A stretch of DNA of 64,000 nucleotides from Isochrysis galbana. Its lineage: Eukaryota > Haptophyta > Isochrysidales > Isochrysidaceae. Positions 43,328 to 55,222 of this stretch are shown piece after piece (position 1 is the stretch's first letter; each line of letters starts with the position of its first letter). A model generated the notes under the pieces. The model was not told the DNA's origin. It saw only the letters and a list, made by a program, of their open reading frames with translations, and ran no database searches. A program made the position numbers and the translations under genes. The stretch is taken from the NCBI GenBank assembly GCA_018136815.1, contig CM030933.1, positions 992,001 through 1,056,000 of the forward strand, written 5' to 3'.

Positions 43328-43759
43328 CGGCCTCCCACCCGCGCCGCGATCCGGTCGCGCCGTCTTTTCTCTTAGTCTATCTGTGTCTAGTACTTGATAA
43401 TAGTAGTACAAGCCAGCGTGGAAGAAGAGAGAGGGAGGCCGCAAGGCCGCCGCGTCCTTCTCACTACTGTAGTACTCAAGGGTTTTTTACAAAGTTGGAA
43501 AAGGGTTGAAAGAGGGATTCAGGAGGGAGTTGTAAGAAGTCGCGTTCCTCAAACCTTCCTCAAACAGGTTATTGTAAGCAAGCGCAGAGTGCGCGCCTCT
43601 TCCAACGGTCTTCGGGTGAAAGACGGTGTTCTAGGAGGGGCGATGGCGACGGCGGCGATGGTGAGGGCTGCCCCTTCAGTTGATGTTTGAAGTTTGTGCC
43701 CATAAGGGCCACCACGTCTCGGGCCGCGCCGCCGGGGCGGCGCGGCCGTCGCCAGGGTG
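43328..43759. other. Intergenic DNA upstream of the 42155-43327 gene
   Basis: The short motif TGATAATAGTAGTACAAG at 43396-43413 is AT-rich for the region and may be near the transcription start. Nothing else is assigned. Confidence 0.3.
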
Positions 43760-44010
43760 AGTGAGTGAGGCCTCTCTCTGCCATGAGGCACGCCCAGTGG
43801 GGGAGTCTTGCTTCGTGTCTGGTGTGAGCGTGGTGTAGAGTCTCTTCCAGCCTGCTGCCCTCCATGGGGGGGGGGGCAGCATGGCTGCTGTGGATGGTGT
43901 GGCCGGTGCCACAGGCAGTGTTGCGCGACGGGGATCGCGCTCACCTGCTTGGCCTCCACTGGGGGACGCGATCGCTTCGCCTGCGACTGCTCCATGGGCG
44001 CACTGGAAGG
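43760..44010 (+). repeat. Dispersed repeat shared with 63455-63700
   Basis: CTCTGCCAT-AGGCA, GGGGGGGGGCAGC-TGGCTGC, GTGTGGCCGG, CTCACCTGCT-GGCCTC, CGCTTCGCC-GTGACTGCTCC occur in the same order at 63462-63690, with substitutions and indels. Confidence 0.78.
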
Positions 44011-44090
44011 GCGCCCGCGGTGGGGTGCCCGAGGGAGAGAGCAGGGGGCGCGTCGGCGCGCTCCATGGCAACTGACAACTGACTATAAAG

Positions 44091-45149
44091 TTAGTTATCA
44101 GCGATCTCGCGTTGTAGGCTCGCGACCACATCGCGTTCCTTCTTCAAAAGGTCTTCCTTTTCCTGGATGATGCGCTCCTTTTCTTCAACAAGGGCCTTGA
44201 GCTCCTCGTAGAGTTCCTTGAAGTGAGCAGCATCGCCGAACGCTGTAGGTGAAGGTGCAGGTGTACCGACACCAACCGTGGTCTCGGGCGCTCCTGCACA
44301 TGGCGTTCCCCCGGCCGGCTGTGAAAAGGTGGGTGAAATGGCGCAACGCTGACGCGGATCCCTCCGTGCTTCGGCTTGTGCACGTCCCCGAACGGCAGTG
44401 GCGCCAACCTCTTCACCCGGGAACGGCCAACTGCGCCTCCGCGCGTCGGCTCGAGCCGCCTGCAGGGTCTTGTAGCACTTCGCCTCGACGGCAGCTTCGA
44501 GGGCTTCGGCCAGCCTTTCGACGTTGCGAGCCGTCCACACCTCGTGATAGTCCACGTTCGCATCGATGCGCTTCGCGGCCTCCTCCCAGATTTCGGAGGC
44601 CTTGTGCGTCGCCGCCTTGCCCAAGCCGTGCTTCTTGAGATTCTTGATCTTGTCCAAGAGGTACATCCTCAAGGCGTTTTGGTTCTTCCACCACTTTTCA
44701 GCATCGAAGGAACGTGCGGCGGAGGCCGCGCAGGGCACGGAGACAGCACGAGATCGGCGTGCGGCGGAGGTCGCGCGGGGCCCGCCCCCCCTGGTCGCCG
44801 TCTCTGCGCGTTTCTTCCCGAGAAGCGTCTTCTTCTGTCGTTTGGATAGCGGCTCCTCATCGGAATCCGTGCCCGGACCCGAGCACGCCTTTCCACCTTC
44901 GTTTTCGGAGTCGGACCAGCTCCCTAGGTCGGTGGGTGAGGGAGGTGCAACTGACGGTTCCGCCGGAGAGGTCGCTTGCGCAGGCCCCGACAGCGCTGCA
45001 GCTACAGCTTGCGCAGGAGCCGCCGCTTCTGCACGGAGTTTCTGCACCTGCACCTGCAGGGGAAAGTGCTCCGGCAGGATGAACGGCGCGACGGCAGCCT
45101 CGTCCACCAAGCATCGCGTCTGCGTCAAGAACTCGGCGATTCCCGCCAT
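44091..45149 (-). CDS. Intronless nuclear-type protein with basic region and C-terminal coiled coil
   Basis: 352 aa. The N-terminus (IAEFLTQTRCLVDEAAVAPF) is hydrophobic-amphipathic, followed by a Ser/Asp/Glu-rich acidic stretch. A likely nuclear localisation signal follows (KRQKKTLLGKKR), then an Ala/Arg-rich linker. A conserved-looking block comes next: KWWKNQNALRMYLLDKIKNLKKHGL...SEIWEEAAKRIDANVDYHEVW. The end is a coiled coil (ELYEELKALVEEKERIIQEK and KKERDVVASLQREIAD). I do not recognise the family; a mobile-element accessory protein or a DNA-binding adaptor would both fit. It lies head-to-head with a truncated cytochrome b561-like sequence, so its insertion may have broken that gene, which is inference. 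Confidence 0.6.
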   Translation of the reverse strand: MAGIAEFLTQTRCLVDEAAVAPFILPEHFPLQVQVQKLRAEAAAPAQAVAAALSGPAQATSPAEPSVAPPSPTDLGSWSDSENEGGKACSGPGTDSDEEPLSKRQKKTLLGKKRAETATRGGGPRATSAARRSRAVSVPCAASAARSFDAEKWWKNQNALRMYLLDKIKNLKKHGLGKAATHKASEIWEEAAKRIDANVDYHEVWTARNVERLAEALEAAVEAKCYKTLQAARADARRRSWPFPGEEVGATAVRGRAQAEARRDPRQRCAISPTFSQPAGGTPCAGAPETTVGVGTPAPSPTAFGDAAHFKELYEELKALVEEKERIIQEKEDLLKKERDVVASLQREIADN

Positions 45150-45365
45150 ATCAGAGCGCGAGACAATGCGCTCAGACTGGCACTGGCCGAAATTTTCGCT
45201 GTCACGCGAGCACGATCAACAGCCACCTTGGCGGGCTACTGGCCGCCCAGCGCGCCCCGTTCACCGTGTCTTCACCTGCACCTGCAGTTCCTGCACTCTC
45301 ACCTTCACCTGCACCTTCACTGAAGAAAAAACTTCGGACCAGCACCTTCCCAGTTGGAAAATTTT

Positions 45366-45872
45366 TTTATTTTGGCGCTCCCGGCTCACCGGCGGCCGCT
45401 GGCTCCGTGTGCATCGCGCGGTGCAGGTGTGTCTCTCCTCCTCGCGCCCCCCCATCGGCCCTCCCTCCCACCCAAAAAGGTAGGAAACCCCAACAACGCA
45501 CTCCCCCCCCCGCTCTCTCAGGGAAGCGGCCTTGCGGTGGCCGCCGCCGGCGTCGCGCTCGCCGTCGCGTCGGTGCCCCGAGGGCGCCACTTCTCGCACC
45601 CCCATCACACGCTCGGGATCGTCGCCTTCGCCCTCGCCCTGCTGCAGCCGCTCAACGCGCTCGTGCGCGGCACGCCCGGCGCCCGCACCACACGCCGCGC
45701 CGTGTGGCGGGTCGCGCACAAGGGGACGGGCTACGCCGTGCTCGGCGTGGGCGTCTACCAGGCCCTCTCGGGGCGCGCCCTCATGCCGAGCCAAGGCGAC
45801 GCCGTTCTCGTCGCGTACGTGGTGCTCCTGGGCCTCTCCTTCGGGGTGCTCGCGGGGGGGCTCATGGTACGG
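45366..45872 (+). pseudogene. Cytochrome b561 / ferric reductase-like membrane fragment
   Basis: Two in-phase pieces are visible: the end of one exon at 45426 (reading RLTGGRWLRVHRAVQ, donor CAG|gtgtgt) and an exon at 45522-45872 (acceptor CTCTCTCAG, donor CGG|gtgaga). Together they encode four hydrophobic segments with family landmarks: W-x-x-x-HRAVQ, HPHHTLGIVAFALALLQPLN and R-x-VW-x-x-AHKGTGYAVLGVGV. The His residues in HRAVQ, HHTLG and AHKGTG would be haem ligands. Cytochrome b561 proteins move electrons across membranes, often fused to DOMON domains. No upstream DOMON or start exon and no downstream exon is found, and a dispersed repeat begins right after 45880. It is therefore probably a remnant; the left boundary is approximate. 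Confidence 0.6.
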
Positions 45873-45884
45873 GTGAGAGTCCCC

Positions 45885-46045
45885 ACGGGAGGGGAAGAAA
45901 CCCTGAGGGAAAGGAGACCAAATGAAGGCAAGCCGCCTTCACCGAGCCCCTACGTAGTGCACGAGGGGAGTAGCCGCAAGGCGGGTGAAGGGAGTGGGAA
46001 GGGATGCGGGCGTGGCTGCGAGAAGGTTTGTGCACAGCCGCGCGT
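45885..46045 (+). repeat. SINE-like dispersed repeat, copy 3 of 3 (AGCCCCTA-GTAG family)
   Basis: GAGCCCCTACGTAGTGCACG, AGGGGAGTAGCCGCAAGGC and CGTGGCTGCGA align with the other copies. It begins within a few bases of the last b561-like splice donor. Confidence 0.65.
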
Positions 46046-46379
46046 GTGATGAGGAAATTAAGAAAAAAAATTTTAGCCCGTTGGCACACAACCACTGCCG
46101 CTCAACTCCGCCAACATCAGAGCCTAAATACACACACAAGCTGCTGTCTCGAGTCAGATTTCCTCGCTGCTTTCACACGAGGGCTGGCGGATATTCAACA
46201 CCCTTATTCCTTGAATCGTGTGCGGCCGCGAGATAGAATTAAGTGCCCATGGTGCTACCGATTGCAGTGACCCCTCGAACTTGGTGTGTAACGACTGGCC
46301 AGCGAGCGGGTCGTGCATGCCTCCGGTGGGAGACACACTGGCACACACACACACAGAACAGATCAATAAACGCCCAGTC
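46046..46379. other. 3' flank of actin
   Basis: No gene. It contains a short CA repeat near 46340-46355. The actin 3' UTR should lie here on the minus strand. Confidence 0.4.
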
Positions 46380-48170
<1,791 letters not shown>

Positions 48171-48179
48171 CTAGCTCTT

Positions 48180-48345
48180 GAGTAGAGTAGAGTAGAGTAG
48201 AGCCTCTAGTCTATTCCTCCATGGTGTTGTAGAGTAGAGTAGAGTAGTCTAGACTTAGTCTATTCCTCCATGGTGTTGTAGAGTAGAGTAGTCTTTTCCT
48301 CCATGGTGTTGTAGAATAGAGTAGAGTAGTAGTAGCTCTCATGGT
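48180..48345. repeat. AGAGT / CTCCATGGTGTTGTAGAGTA tandem repeat
   Basis: The word TCCTCCATGGTGTTGTAGA occurs three times (starting near 48216, 48265 and 48298), separated by variable GTAGA runs. Confidence 0.9.
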
Positions 48346-48381
48346 GGAGAGGGTGGGTACTTTAGGCGGACGGCGGCGGGG

Positions 48382-48492
48382 AGCGACCCTAGCTGGGAAA
48401 CACAGCCGGGGCTTCTCCAAACACAGGAAACACGGTCTGTGTTTGGGTTTCGTAGAAACACAGCCAAACACAGTCCCAAACACAGCAGGGGA
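48382..48492 (+). repeat. AAACACAG repeat element, paired with 51918-52036
   Basis: GCGACCCTAGCTGGGAAACA, GTCTGTGTTTGGGTTTCGTA, GAAACACAGCCAAACACAG. The reverse complement of 51918-52036 has the same order. The CTAGCTG-GAAA start also opens the 17066/22648 family, so the two groups may be subfamilies of one element. Confidence 0.8.
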
Positions 48493-49259
48493 GCGGTGGG
48501 CCTCTAACCCTCTACCTACTATCTATAACTGTAACTCTCTCTAAGTATAGTCGTAGTACTTTGTTTGTAGATTGTAGATTGTCAACATGCCCCGCGCTCG
48601 GCTCCGCTGCTCCGCTCCCCCCGCGCGCGGCCCCGCGCTACTCTCCCTTGTGACCGTGCGCGACCCCCCCCCTCACCCCCTCCTCTCTCCTCCCTCACAC
48701 CCATGTTCAACCCCAACCTCGACCTCGACCGTTCCTGGCGCGCGCGCGCGTGCAACGAGCAACGACGAGGCAGACGAGCAGACGAGGCAGACCCTGCCGA
48801 GACACCACAGTGTGAGAAAAAGTCCCGCTGGGGGACAATAAGAAAAAACTGGGCTCTGGGCTCAAGCAGACAAGTCCCCGGCACCCGGGGAGACAGCCGC
48901 GAGAGGCGAGAGGCGAGGCCGGAGAGGAGAATTCTCTCGGGGGAGGATTAGAGAGGGTGAGGGCCTAGCGAAACAACTGCTGTAATGCGGCGACCGGGAA
49001 ACATAAGTTCTCTGTCGTTCACCGACAAATGATTTGACAACTCTACGATAGATAGATTTATTCTCATAAACATATCATTAAATTATATTACATATTACGA
49101 ATGGTGCCCCCAGCGCCCTTTCAAACATGCCACAGACACTAGAAATCAAGCTCTAGACGCGCACATATGGACTGCCTGCGCGTCGCCATGCGGCGCACGG
49201 ACAGTCCATACACATATCTTACGAATACACGGGCGCACTGCGCACTGCCCCCCCAATTC
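48493..49259. other. Intergenic DNA
   Basis: No gene recognised. The segment 49160-49215 contains an imperfect hairpin with arms TATGGACTG and CAGTCCATA. The word CAAGTCCCCGGCACCCGGGG near 48870 recurs at 50594. Confidence 0.4.
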
Positions 49260-49375
49260 GACCTAGGGGTAAGCACAAGTATCCCTCAAAAGACGCCCAA
49301 ATATCCATGCAAAATATCTGCGATATATCCTATATCCCTCGGGAAGCCCAAATATCCAAAAAATATCCTTCATTA
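49260..49375 (-). repeat. GGATATTTGGGC element, copy 4 of 5
   Basis: On the minus strand it ends in the family terminus (CTTACCCCTAG form), with GGATATTTGGGC words inside. Confidence 0.82.
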
Positions 49376-49479
49376 AAATCTTTGCATTAGGTATGTGTAT
49401 GTGTAGATGTGTAGCTAGGTTGCACAGCAACATGTTAAAGCTACATACATGCATATATATATGTGTCACATAGAGCACA

Positions 49480-49745
49480 TCAAGAGCCCTCTTTCTTGCG
49501 TTTGTTGCGATTGTATCGCATCAACAACACCGACACTCCCAATTGATCCGACAACGACCGGTCCCGATTAGCACCAAACGAACACTGCATCCAAGAGAAC
49601 ACACGCTCACATGAAGAAGCAGAATTAGGAGAGAGGCAAAGTGTAATATTCGTTCGAGCAGCCGATGCCCACGTGGGGAATTTCGAGTGGTTGGATGCCC
49701 ACTGTGCTAGGACGTCTCTTGAAAAATGTTCAATAAAAACTATTG
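49480..49745 (-). pseudogene. hAT-family transposase C-terminal (dimerisation) remnant
   Basis: The minus strand encodes, up to TGA at 49480, the sequence WASNHSKFPTWASAAR, PNSASSCERVFSWMQCSFGA and NRDRSLSDQLGVSVLLMRYN. This matches the hAT dimerisation signature: 'W...P-x-hydrophobic', then 'SA-x-x-ER-x-FS', then 'R-x-x-L-x-x-x-x-x-x-x-hydrophobic-N'. Upstream on the same strand only a short related stretch (EHFSRDVLAQ) is seen, and no DDE catalytic core or BED finger. Terminal inverted repeats were not found. It is a truncated fossil of a cut-and-paste transposon. Confidence 0.8.
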
Positions 49746-50035
49746 TTATAGTTTTAGCGATGGAGCGCGCGCCGACCGCTCCCACTCCCCAGCCCCCCGC
49801 CGCCACGACACGGAGAAAGAACACTACAACTATGGTAATGGTAATTAATGGCGCAGTTTGATTAATTAAGTGAAAAGTGTTTGGAGCTGTGACATCAAGG
49901 GGTACCAAAGGTGGTGCGCGCGCCTGCGTGCTTGCTACGTGTTACGTGCCGTTGCTCTCTCCCTAGCAGATGCAGATGCTGCTAGATGCTAGATGCTAGA
50001 ACAAACTACAGTTAGACCTGTGTACTGTTCAAGAA
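49746..50035. other. Flank of hAT remnant
   Basis: AT-richer sequence with GCTAGAT words near 49980; no gene. Confidence 0.35.
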
Positions 50036-50168
50036 CCCAAATATCAATCAGCACAGATATCCTAGCAAGAGCCCAAATATCCCTGAAATATCTAGAGATA
50101 TCCATATGGAGCAAATCCACCCAAATATCCAAGACAAATATCCGGATACTTCGGCTTACCCCTAATTC
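50036..50168 (+). repeat. GGATATTTGGGC element, copy 5 of 5
   Basis: Five AAATATC-type words, then AAATATCCGGATACTTCGGC followed by TTACCCCTAA. Confidence 0.85.
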
Positions 50169-51917
50169 GACCCCTTCGAGCCCTGTAGCCGATCTGCTGA
50201 CCGGCCGCGCCTGCCGAGAGAGACGCCAACTCTGACTTTTCTGCCAAGGAAGCTTGCTGCGAGGCGGGTGTGGGCTGGGGCGGGGTCAGGTGCTGGGTAT
50301 GGCTCACCCAGGCCAAGGCCGGGCGGGGGGCTCGCGCTGCGCGCGCGCTGCTCGCACCTGGCTTCTGGCGCTCGTCTGCGCGCTGCGAAGGGGGGGAGTG
50401 CGAGAACGACCTGGAGGCGAGCGCGGCGATCGTGAAGGGGCACATCGCGGCAGGCAGCGTGGGGGGGACTTACCACTGGTGTTGGCCGCACGAGTACACT
50501 CCTGTGGCAAGCTGGGCTGCCAGAGCAAGGAGTGGGGGAAGGGGGGGGAGGGGAGCGGCGCGCGGCGGGCCTCCGCGGCCGCTGCAGCGGCTAAGTCCCC
50601 GGCACCCGGGGAGATAGCCGCTGGAGCGAGCCCTTATTGTCACCTTTTGGCACCAGAATCTCACACTGTGACACTGTGCGACACCCCGCGGCAGGAGAGG
50701 GCACCCACGGCCGTTGCGCCCCTGCAGTGGGCCGTGCTCCTCAACGGAGCGCGAGGCCAGCGGGCGGCCGTCCTGCAACACGACGCCGAGGCATGATGTG
50801 ACGAAGAGGCCTTGCCCTGCCCTGCCCGCCGCGCGTGGCAGGCCGGGAAGCATGACGACCGTTGGCGTGCTCCCCGCCCGCGCCACCGGCCTGAGTCAGC
50901 CTGTCCTTCAGTGAGTGCGCAAGCGATCCATTGTCGCGAGGCGCACCAACGCAGTTTGGTTTGGGCGTCCGTCATCATCCTCGTCCTCGGCGAGGAAGAC
51001 CCCAACCACACATAGTTGTTGTATCAGTACTAATATCAGCTTTCTGATATCAGTAAGAGCTCAATTGAGGCAGATCACTGATATCACCTCTCAGCTAACA
51101 AATAGAATTAAAACGACTTCAGCATAGCGCATAGCGATATTTTACTTTATTTTACTTTTAGTTGTAGTAGTACTAGTTAGTACCAGTACGTACGGCCGTA
51201 GGCCGCAGGCCGCAGAGCTCTGCATACCCCTGCGAGCGAAGCCACTGCGCTCCGCTCTGCTCGGCTACCCTCCAGAAACTGGGAGAAAGAACTCATGACA
51301 GAATAATGCAGGAGGGCGGGGCCGCCTAGAAGAGATAAGTACTCTATTTTTATCAATGGCGCGAATCTTTGGTCGTGGTGGCTCAGCGGAGGTGATACAA
51401 GAGAAGAACGCCAGGAGTCTGCGGTTCGATGCCGCGTGGAATTTTATGGTATCCGATGAGGGTTTGATCTGGACGATCGTCGTTTTTTGGATCTGTAGCA
51501 GGGAGTGGGCTGGGCTCTGTCAGATTATCATCAACGCTCCATTTTTTGAGGATTCTTGCCCCAGTGGATTACTGTGCAGATCCTTCCACTTCTGGAGAGT
51601 GAGAGTGAGGTGGAGGTTCAATTGCACTCGCATACTCCCATCGCGCATCGCTCGCACTCTGTGGCTGTAGTCCCCTCGCGAGAGTGGCAAGGCATTAGCG
51701 GCGGCGCGGCGCCGGAAGTTTTGTTTTTAGGACGTCAGTTTTGTTGTTGCCGCTTGCAAGCTGATACAAGTTACTGATATCAGTGTAAGCTCCAAAACCC
51801 TGCGAGCTCGCAAGCTGACGCAACAACTATGCAACCACACGCTGTGGCTGTGGCGGTGCATTGGTTGTCGTGTGGAGCGGCGCGGCAGTGCTCAGTGCTA
51901 CGCGCGCACGCCGCTAG
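50169..51917. other. Intergenic DNA with weak coding candidates
   Basis: A possible exon near 50395-50465 reads CENDLEASAAIVKGHIAAG but has no recognised partner. A 104-aa ATG frame at 51356-51670 (MARIFGRGGSAEVIQEKNAR...) has no family resemblance. Short TGATATCAG palindromes recur at 51040-51085 and 51775. Confidence 0.35.
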
Positions 51918-52036
51918 CCACTGGCCAGCTGCTACAAACACGGCGGCCAAACAGGAGGGGGTTTGAAACACGGCAAAACACGGCTGTGTTTGGCTTTCGT
52001 AGAAACACGGTAAACACGTATTTCCCAGCTAGGGGA
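51918..52036 (-). repeat. AAACACAG repeat element, inverted partner of 48382-48492
   Basis: Reverse complement begins GCTCCCCTAGCTGGGAAATA and contains TTTCTACGAAAGCCAAACAC and GCCGTGTTTTGCCGTGTTTC. Confidence 0.8.
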
Positions 52037-52149
52037 GCGACCGAATCTCGAGCATCTCCCGCTCTCGCTCTCGCTCTCCCCCCCCGGTACGCCTTCCCGC
52101 TCGCCTGGAACGAGCGGCTTGCCTTTTGCGCCTCGTCGTATTTTTGGTG

Positions 52150-52381
52150 CCGATGGTGTGTGGATGGCCCACTGCGCGGGCGAGGAGGGGGCGGGGGGGG
52201 GGAGGGGAGGGGGGAGAGGCGGGCGGGGGGAGGGGGGGGGGGGGGGGCGAGGAAAGGTGGGGGGGGGGGGCGGGGAGGCCGCCTAACGGCTGGTCGTCGG
52301 GGGGCGCGGGGGGGAAGGGCGTGAGAGGGGGGCCGGGGCGGAGGGGCGGCGGGGAGGAGGGCTGGCCAAACGGCGGATGGG
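52150..52381. repeat. G-rich tract before the MYB gene
   Basis: Long G homopolymers with GGGGAGGGG and GGGGGGCGGGG words; quadruplex-prone, and probably promoter or leader of the downstream gene. Confidence 0.75.
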
Positions 52382-53873
52382 ATGATCCCGATGTCGAGGA
52401 GGAAGGGGCTGCAGGTCTCGATGCCACCGGCGTTCGCGACTGCCGACAGTATGGCCACGCTGAGCGCCGTCTCCGCCCTGCAGGTGCGACGCGCTCCCAG
52501 CAGTGATCCGCGCACGCAGCGGCTAGCGCCTTTTGCTCACTCTCACCACCACCTGCTCGGCTCACAGGAGTTGTCCTGCTCGCCGCATCGCATCCACATG
52601 CCAGCCAACTTTGTGGACTGTATTATGTCAGAAAATAATTGCCCGCTGCAGCTCCAGGCGGCAGGGAGTGGTCACCATGGTGGTATCTCGACGGAGAGCA
52701 TCTCATCGGATTGCAGCACTGCTGTTAGCTTTCCACTGAGCTCTAGCCTCTCGCCGGCATCGTCAGGAGCATCACCCAGAGCGCTTCAAGCAATGTATAG
52801 ACCAACGTTGATTTCTGGGAAGGTGATGATCCGCCGGTTCTGGTGCAGAAGCAAGGGGCCCCACGCGTGTGTATCTTTCATGAATCGGATTCTGATTGCG
52901 GGTTGGCTCTCGGCATGGAGCGAGGCCCATTGCGACCGCCTACACGGATGAATTTGAGCGCCTTCGGTATTGGAACGCTGTATAGGGGTATTCACATGAA
53001 CAAGCGCGTGCGCAGCAATCGAGTCCTAGCTTTGTCCTTGATGATCCCCAACCATCTCCAAGGAAGAGCTCGAAGACCACCAAGGGCATGCGCAGGCCCA
53101 CACTCGAGGATAATCAGGTCGTTGGCCGACTTCTTTGCCCTATCAAGGCACGCTTAGGTGCATGTACTGCGGTGGCTTACTCTCCGATGTCCTCCCTGAT
53201 TGCAGGCCGCTGCAGCTGACTCAGCGTCAAACAAGGTGGACGGGAATGAGGTACATGAGCTTATGGAGTAGACGAATAGTGACAGCACGCAGTCATATTC
53301 ACCAGGCCCCGCTTGCCATAGGTTATCTCTCCATCGGGCCGCAAGCGAGTGCGGAACCATGCGGCAGAGGTTTCGGTAACAGCGATTGCACCGGTCCCGG
53401 AAGAGTACGCAGATGGAGCGACAGAGCTGCCCTTGAGCGCAGGCAAGGCCACGCGCCGTGCAAGTTGCCCATGGTCGCCTGCTGAAGATGCCATGCTTCT
53501 TGCTGCCGTGCAAGAGCTCGGGCCGAAGAGGTGGTCGGCGATAGCGCACTCTGTTCCTGGGCGCAGTGGCAAGCAATGCCGCTTGCGCTGGTGCAACCAG
53601 ATCGATCCAAGCATTCGGCATGACTCATGGACAGCTGAGGAGGATGAAATCATCTTGAGGGCTCATCTTACTCTTAGCAGCAAGTGGACGGAAATCGCCA
53701 AGCTACTTCCGGGACGCACAGACAACGCGATTAAGAATCGCTGGAATGGAACCCTGTGCAGGAGGCAGCTCACCACGGCTGAGCCTGTATTGGCCGAGGC
53801 TGTGGTGGATTCCGATACGTCCGCGGAGACGGGGCGGCTAGTGACATTGTGCGATGCTGGCACCACGTCATAA
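52382..53873 (+). CDS. R2R3-MYB transcription factor; last exon secure, upstream exons tentative
   Basis: The last exon, 53322-53873 (acceptor GCCATAG|GTT), encodes 183 residues. It has two MYB repeats: R2 from [20 protein letters not shown] to RLRWCNQ and R3 from [20 protein letters not shown] to [11 protein letters not shown], each with three spaced Trp. Such proteins bind DNA through the third helix of each repeat. There is no ATG in this exon, so upstream exons must exist. Candidates are 52382-52483 ([13 protein letters not shown]..., donor CAG|gtgcga), an exon from 52568 ([14 protein letters not shown]...), and one containing [20 protein letters not shown] at about 53025-53110, possibly starting at GTATAG|GGG near 52985. 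Several junctions in 52700-53120 remain ambiguous, including the donor joined to 53322. Confidence 0.75.
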
Positions 53874-54863
53874 CCCGCGGATTGGCGGGGGCTGGGACGT
53901 AACAGCCCTAATTTTACCCATGTGCAAGTCTTCGTATGCGCTTACGGGCACTCTGCATCGTGGATGAAGGGTTATGTCCAGATCAATCAGGCGATTGGTG
54001 TAAAAGTACGTATTGCGTGACCATGTCGGCATGCCGTGCGTGAAGCTGACACTGCATAATGATGCTGGGGCCCATGGGTCAAGACGTCATGGCGTTCTAA
54101 AGGACGAGGCCCAAGGTCGAGATGATATGATGTCGTGGTGCGTAAGCGGAGATGCCGTCCTTGCACGTTTGGCGGAGATACCGGTGTGTGTGCGTCCGTG
54201 AGTGTTTCCGGGATGATCTATTCTAGATAGTGCAACAGACAAGCCAAATCGAGCGCATGCGCAACGCTGCGGCGCCTAACAGGCTTTTGCTTTTGCGCTT
54301 TATTCTAATTTTATTTTGAAGTTAGTGGTTAGCACCTCATACCATCATGAGATCCGAAGAACTCTTCCGATTCCCGAGTTCCCCGGAAGAAACGCGTTGC
54401 GCGCTAGCCGCGCCAGTGTGTCGCATCCGCGATCGAGTTGAGTCTCGTTGGTTTTTGACGGCGCCGGGCCAGCCCCTCGTGCCTGGGCACGAGGGCGGTA
54501 CCGCGCGGCTGTGTAGGGGCCGGGGCCGGAGGCCTTCCCTAATGGTGTGTTCGTCCGGTGGGATGTGGCGTGTGTGGCTGTGGAGGGTGGTGGGGATCAT
54601 TTGCTGCAGCATGGCTGCGAGCATGCATTCTTTGCCGCCTTTCGTCTGATTGTTCGCATGGTGGTGCGGGGGCGTGGCGGGTTGGCTCTCGTGCCCACCT
54701 GGCTGGGTGGGTCGTCTGGGCGCGGTCGCTTCGGCGACAGCGTCGTGTCCATGCGGACTTCGTCCATTTCGGCGAGGGCAGCGGCGGCGGTGGAGGGGAG
54801 CGGCGCGCGCTCCATGACCCTATCGGTTTACCGATAGTTGTCCGCCATGCCTAGGTTGTATAG
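53874..54863. other. Intergenic DNA
   Basis: No recognised gene. The part 54715-54840 resembles 63300-63450 (CTTCGGCGACAGCG-CGTGTC, CATG...GCGCGCTCCATG-CCCTAT, CGATAGTT), indicating a shared dispersed repeat. Confidence 0.45.
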
Positions 54864-54922
54864 TTGTGTCCAATTAGCTAGTAGGGTTGGCTAGGATATA
54901 ACATTATATATTATTTATTTAG
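54864..54922 (+). repeat. Short dispersed repeat shared with 60277-60340
   Basis: GTGTCCAATTAGCTAGT, GGTTGGCTAGGAT-TAACA and TATTATTTATTT occur in both places. Confidence 0.8.
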
Positions 54923-55222
54923 TAGTGCGCGGGGGAGTCGCCTGATGGCGGGGGGGATGGAAGGGCCGGGGGAGTGGGGGTGCAGAAAGTTTGCTGTGTG
55001 AAAGTAGTGGGCGGGCCCATGGCCGCGCGTGCGGTAAGAAAATTATAAAGTTTATTTGTAGCGCGGCCCTTAGGTTCCATCATCCCACTTGCAGGAATAG
55101 GGCCCAAGAGTTTGATGTTTTGCCTGCAAGCTTCTCGGATATTCGAGGCTTTCTTACACCGAGTACTCTCCCCGATACCGCGATTGAGAAGCTACGCAGG
55201 GCTGGCGATTGCATCAATTCCA
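54923..55222. other. 3' flank of phytol kinase
   Basis: No gene. Includes the likely 3' UTR of the minus-strand phytol kinase. Confidence 0.35.

Noticed and set aside
54347-54854. Three overlapping 96-100 aa plus-strand frames
   Set aside because: They overlap in different frames, include repeat DNA shared with 63300-63450 and have no recognisable motif.
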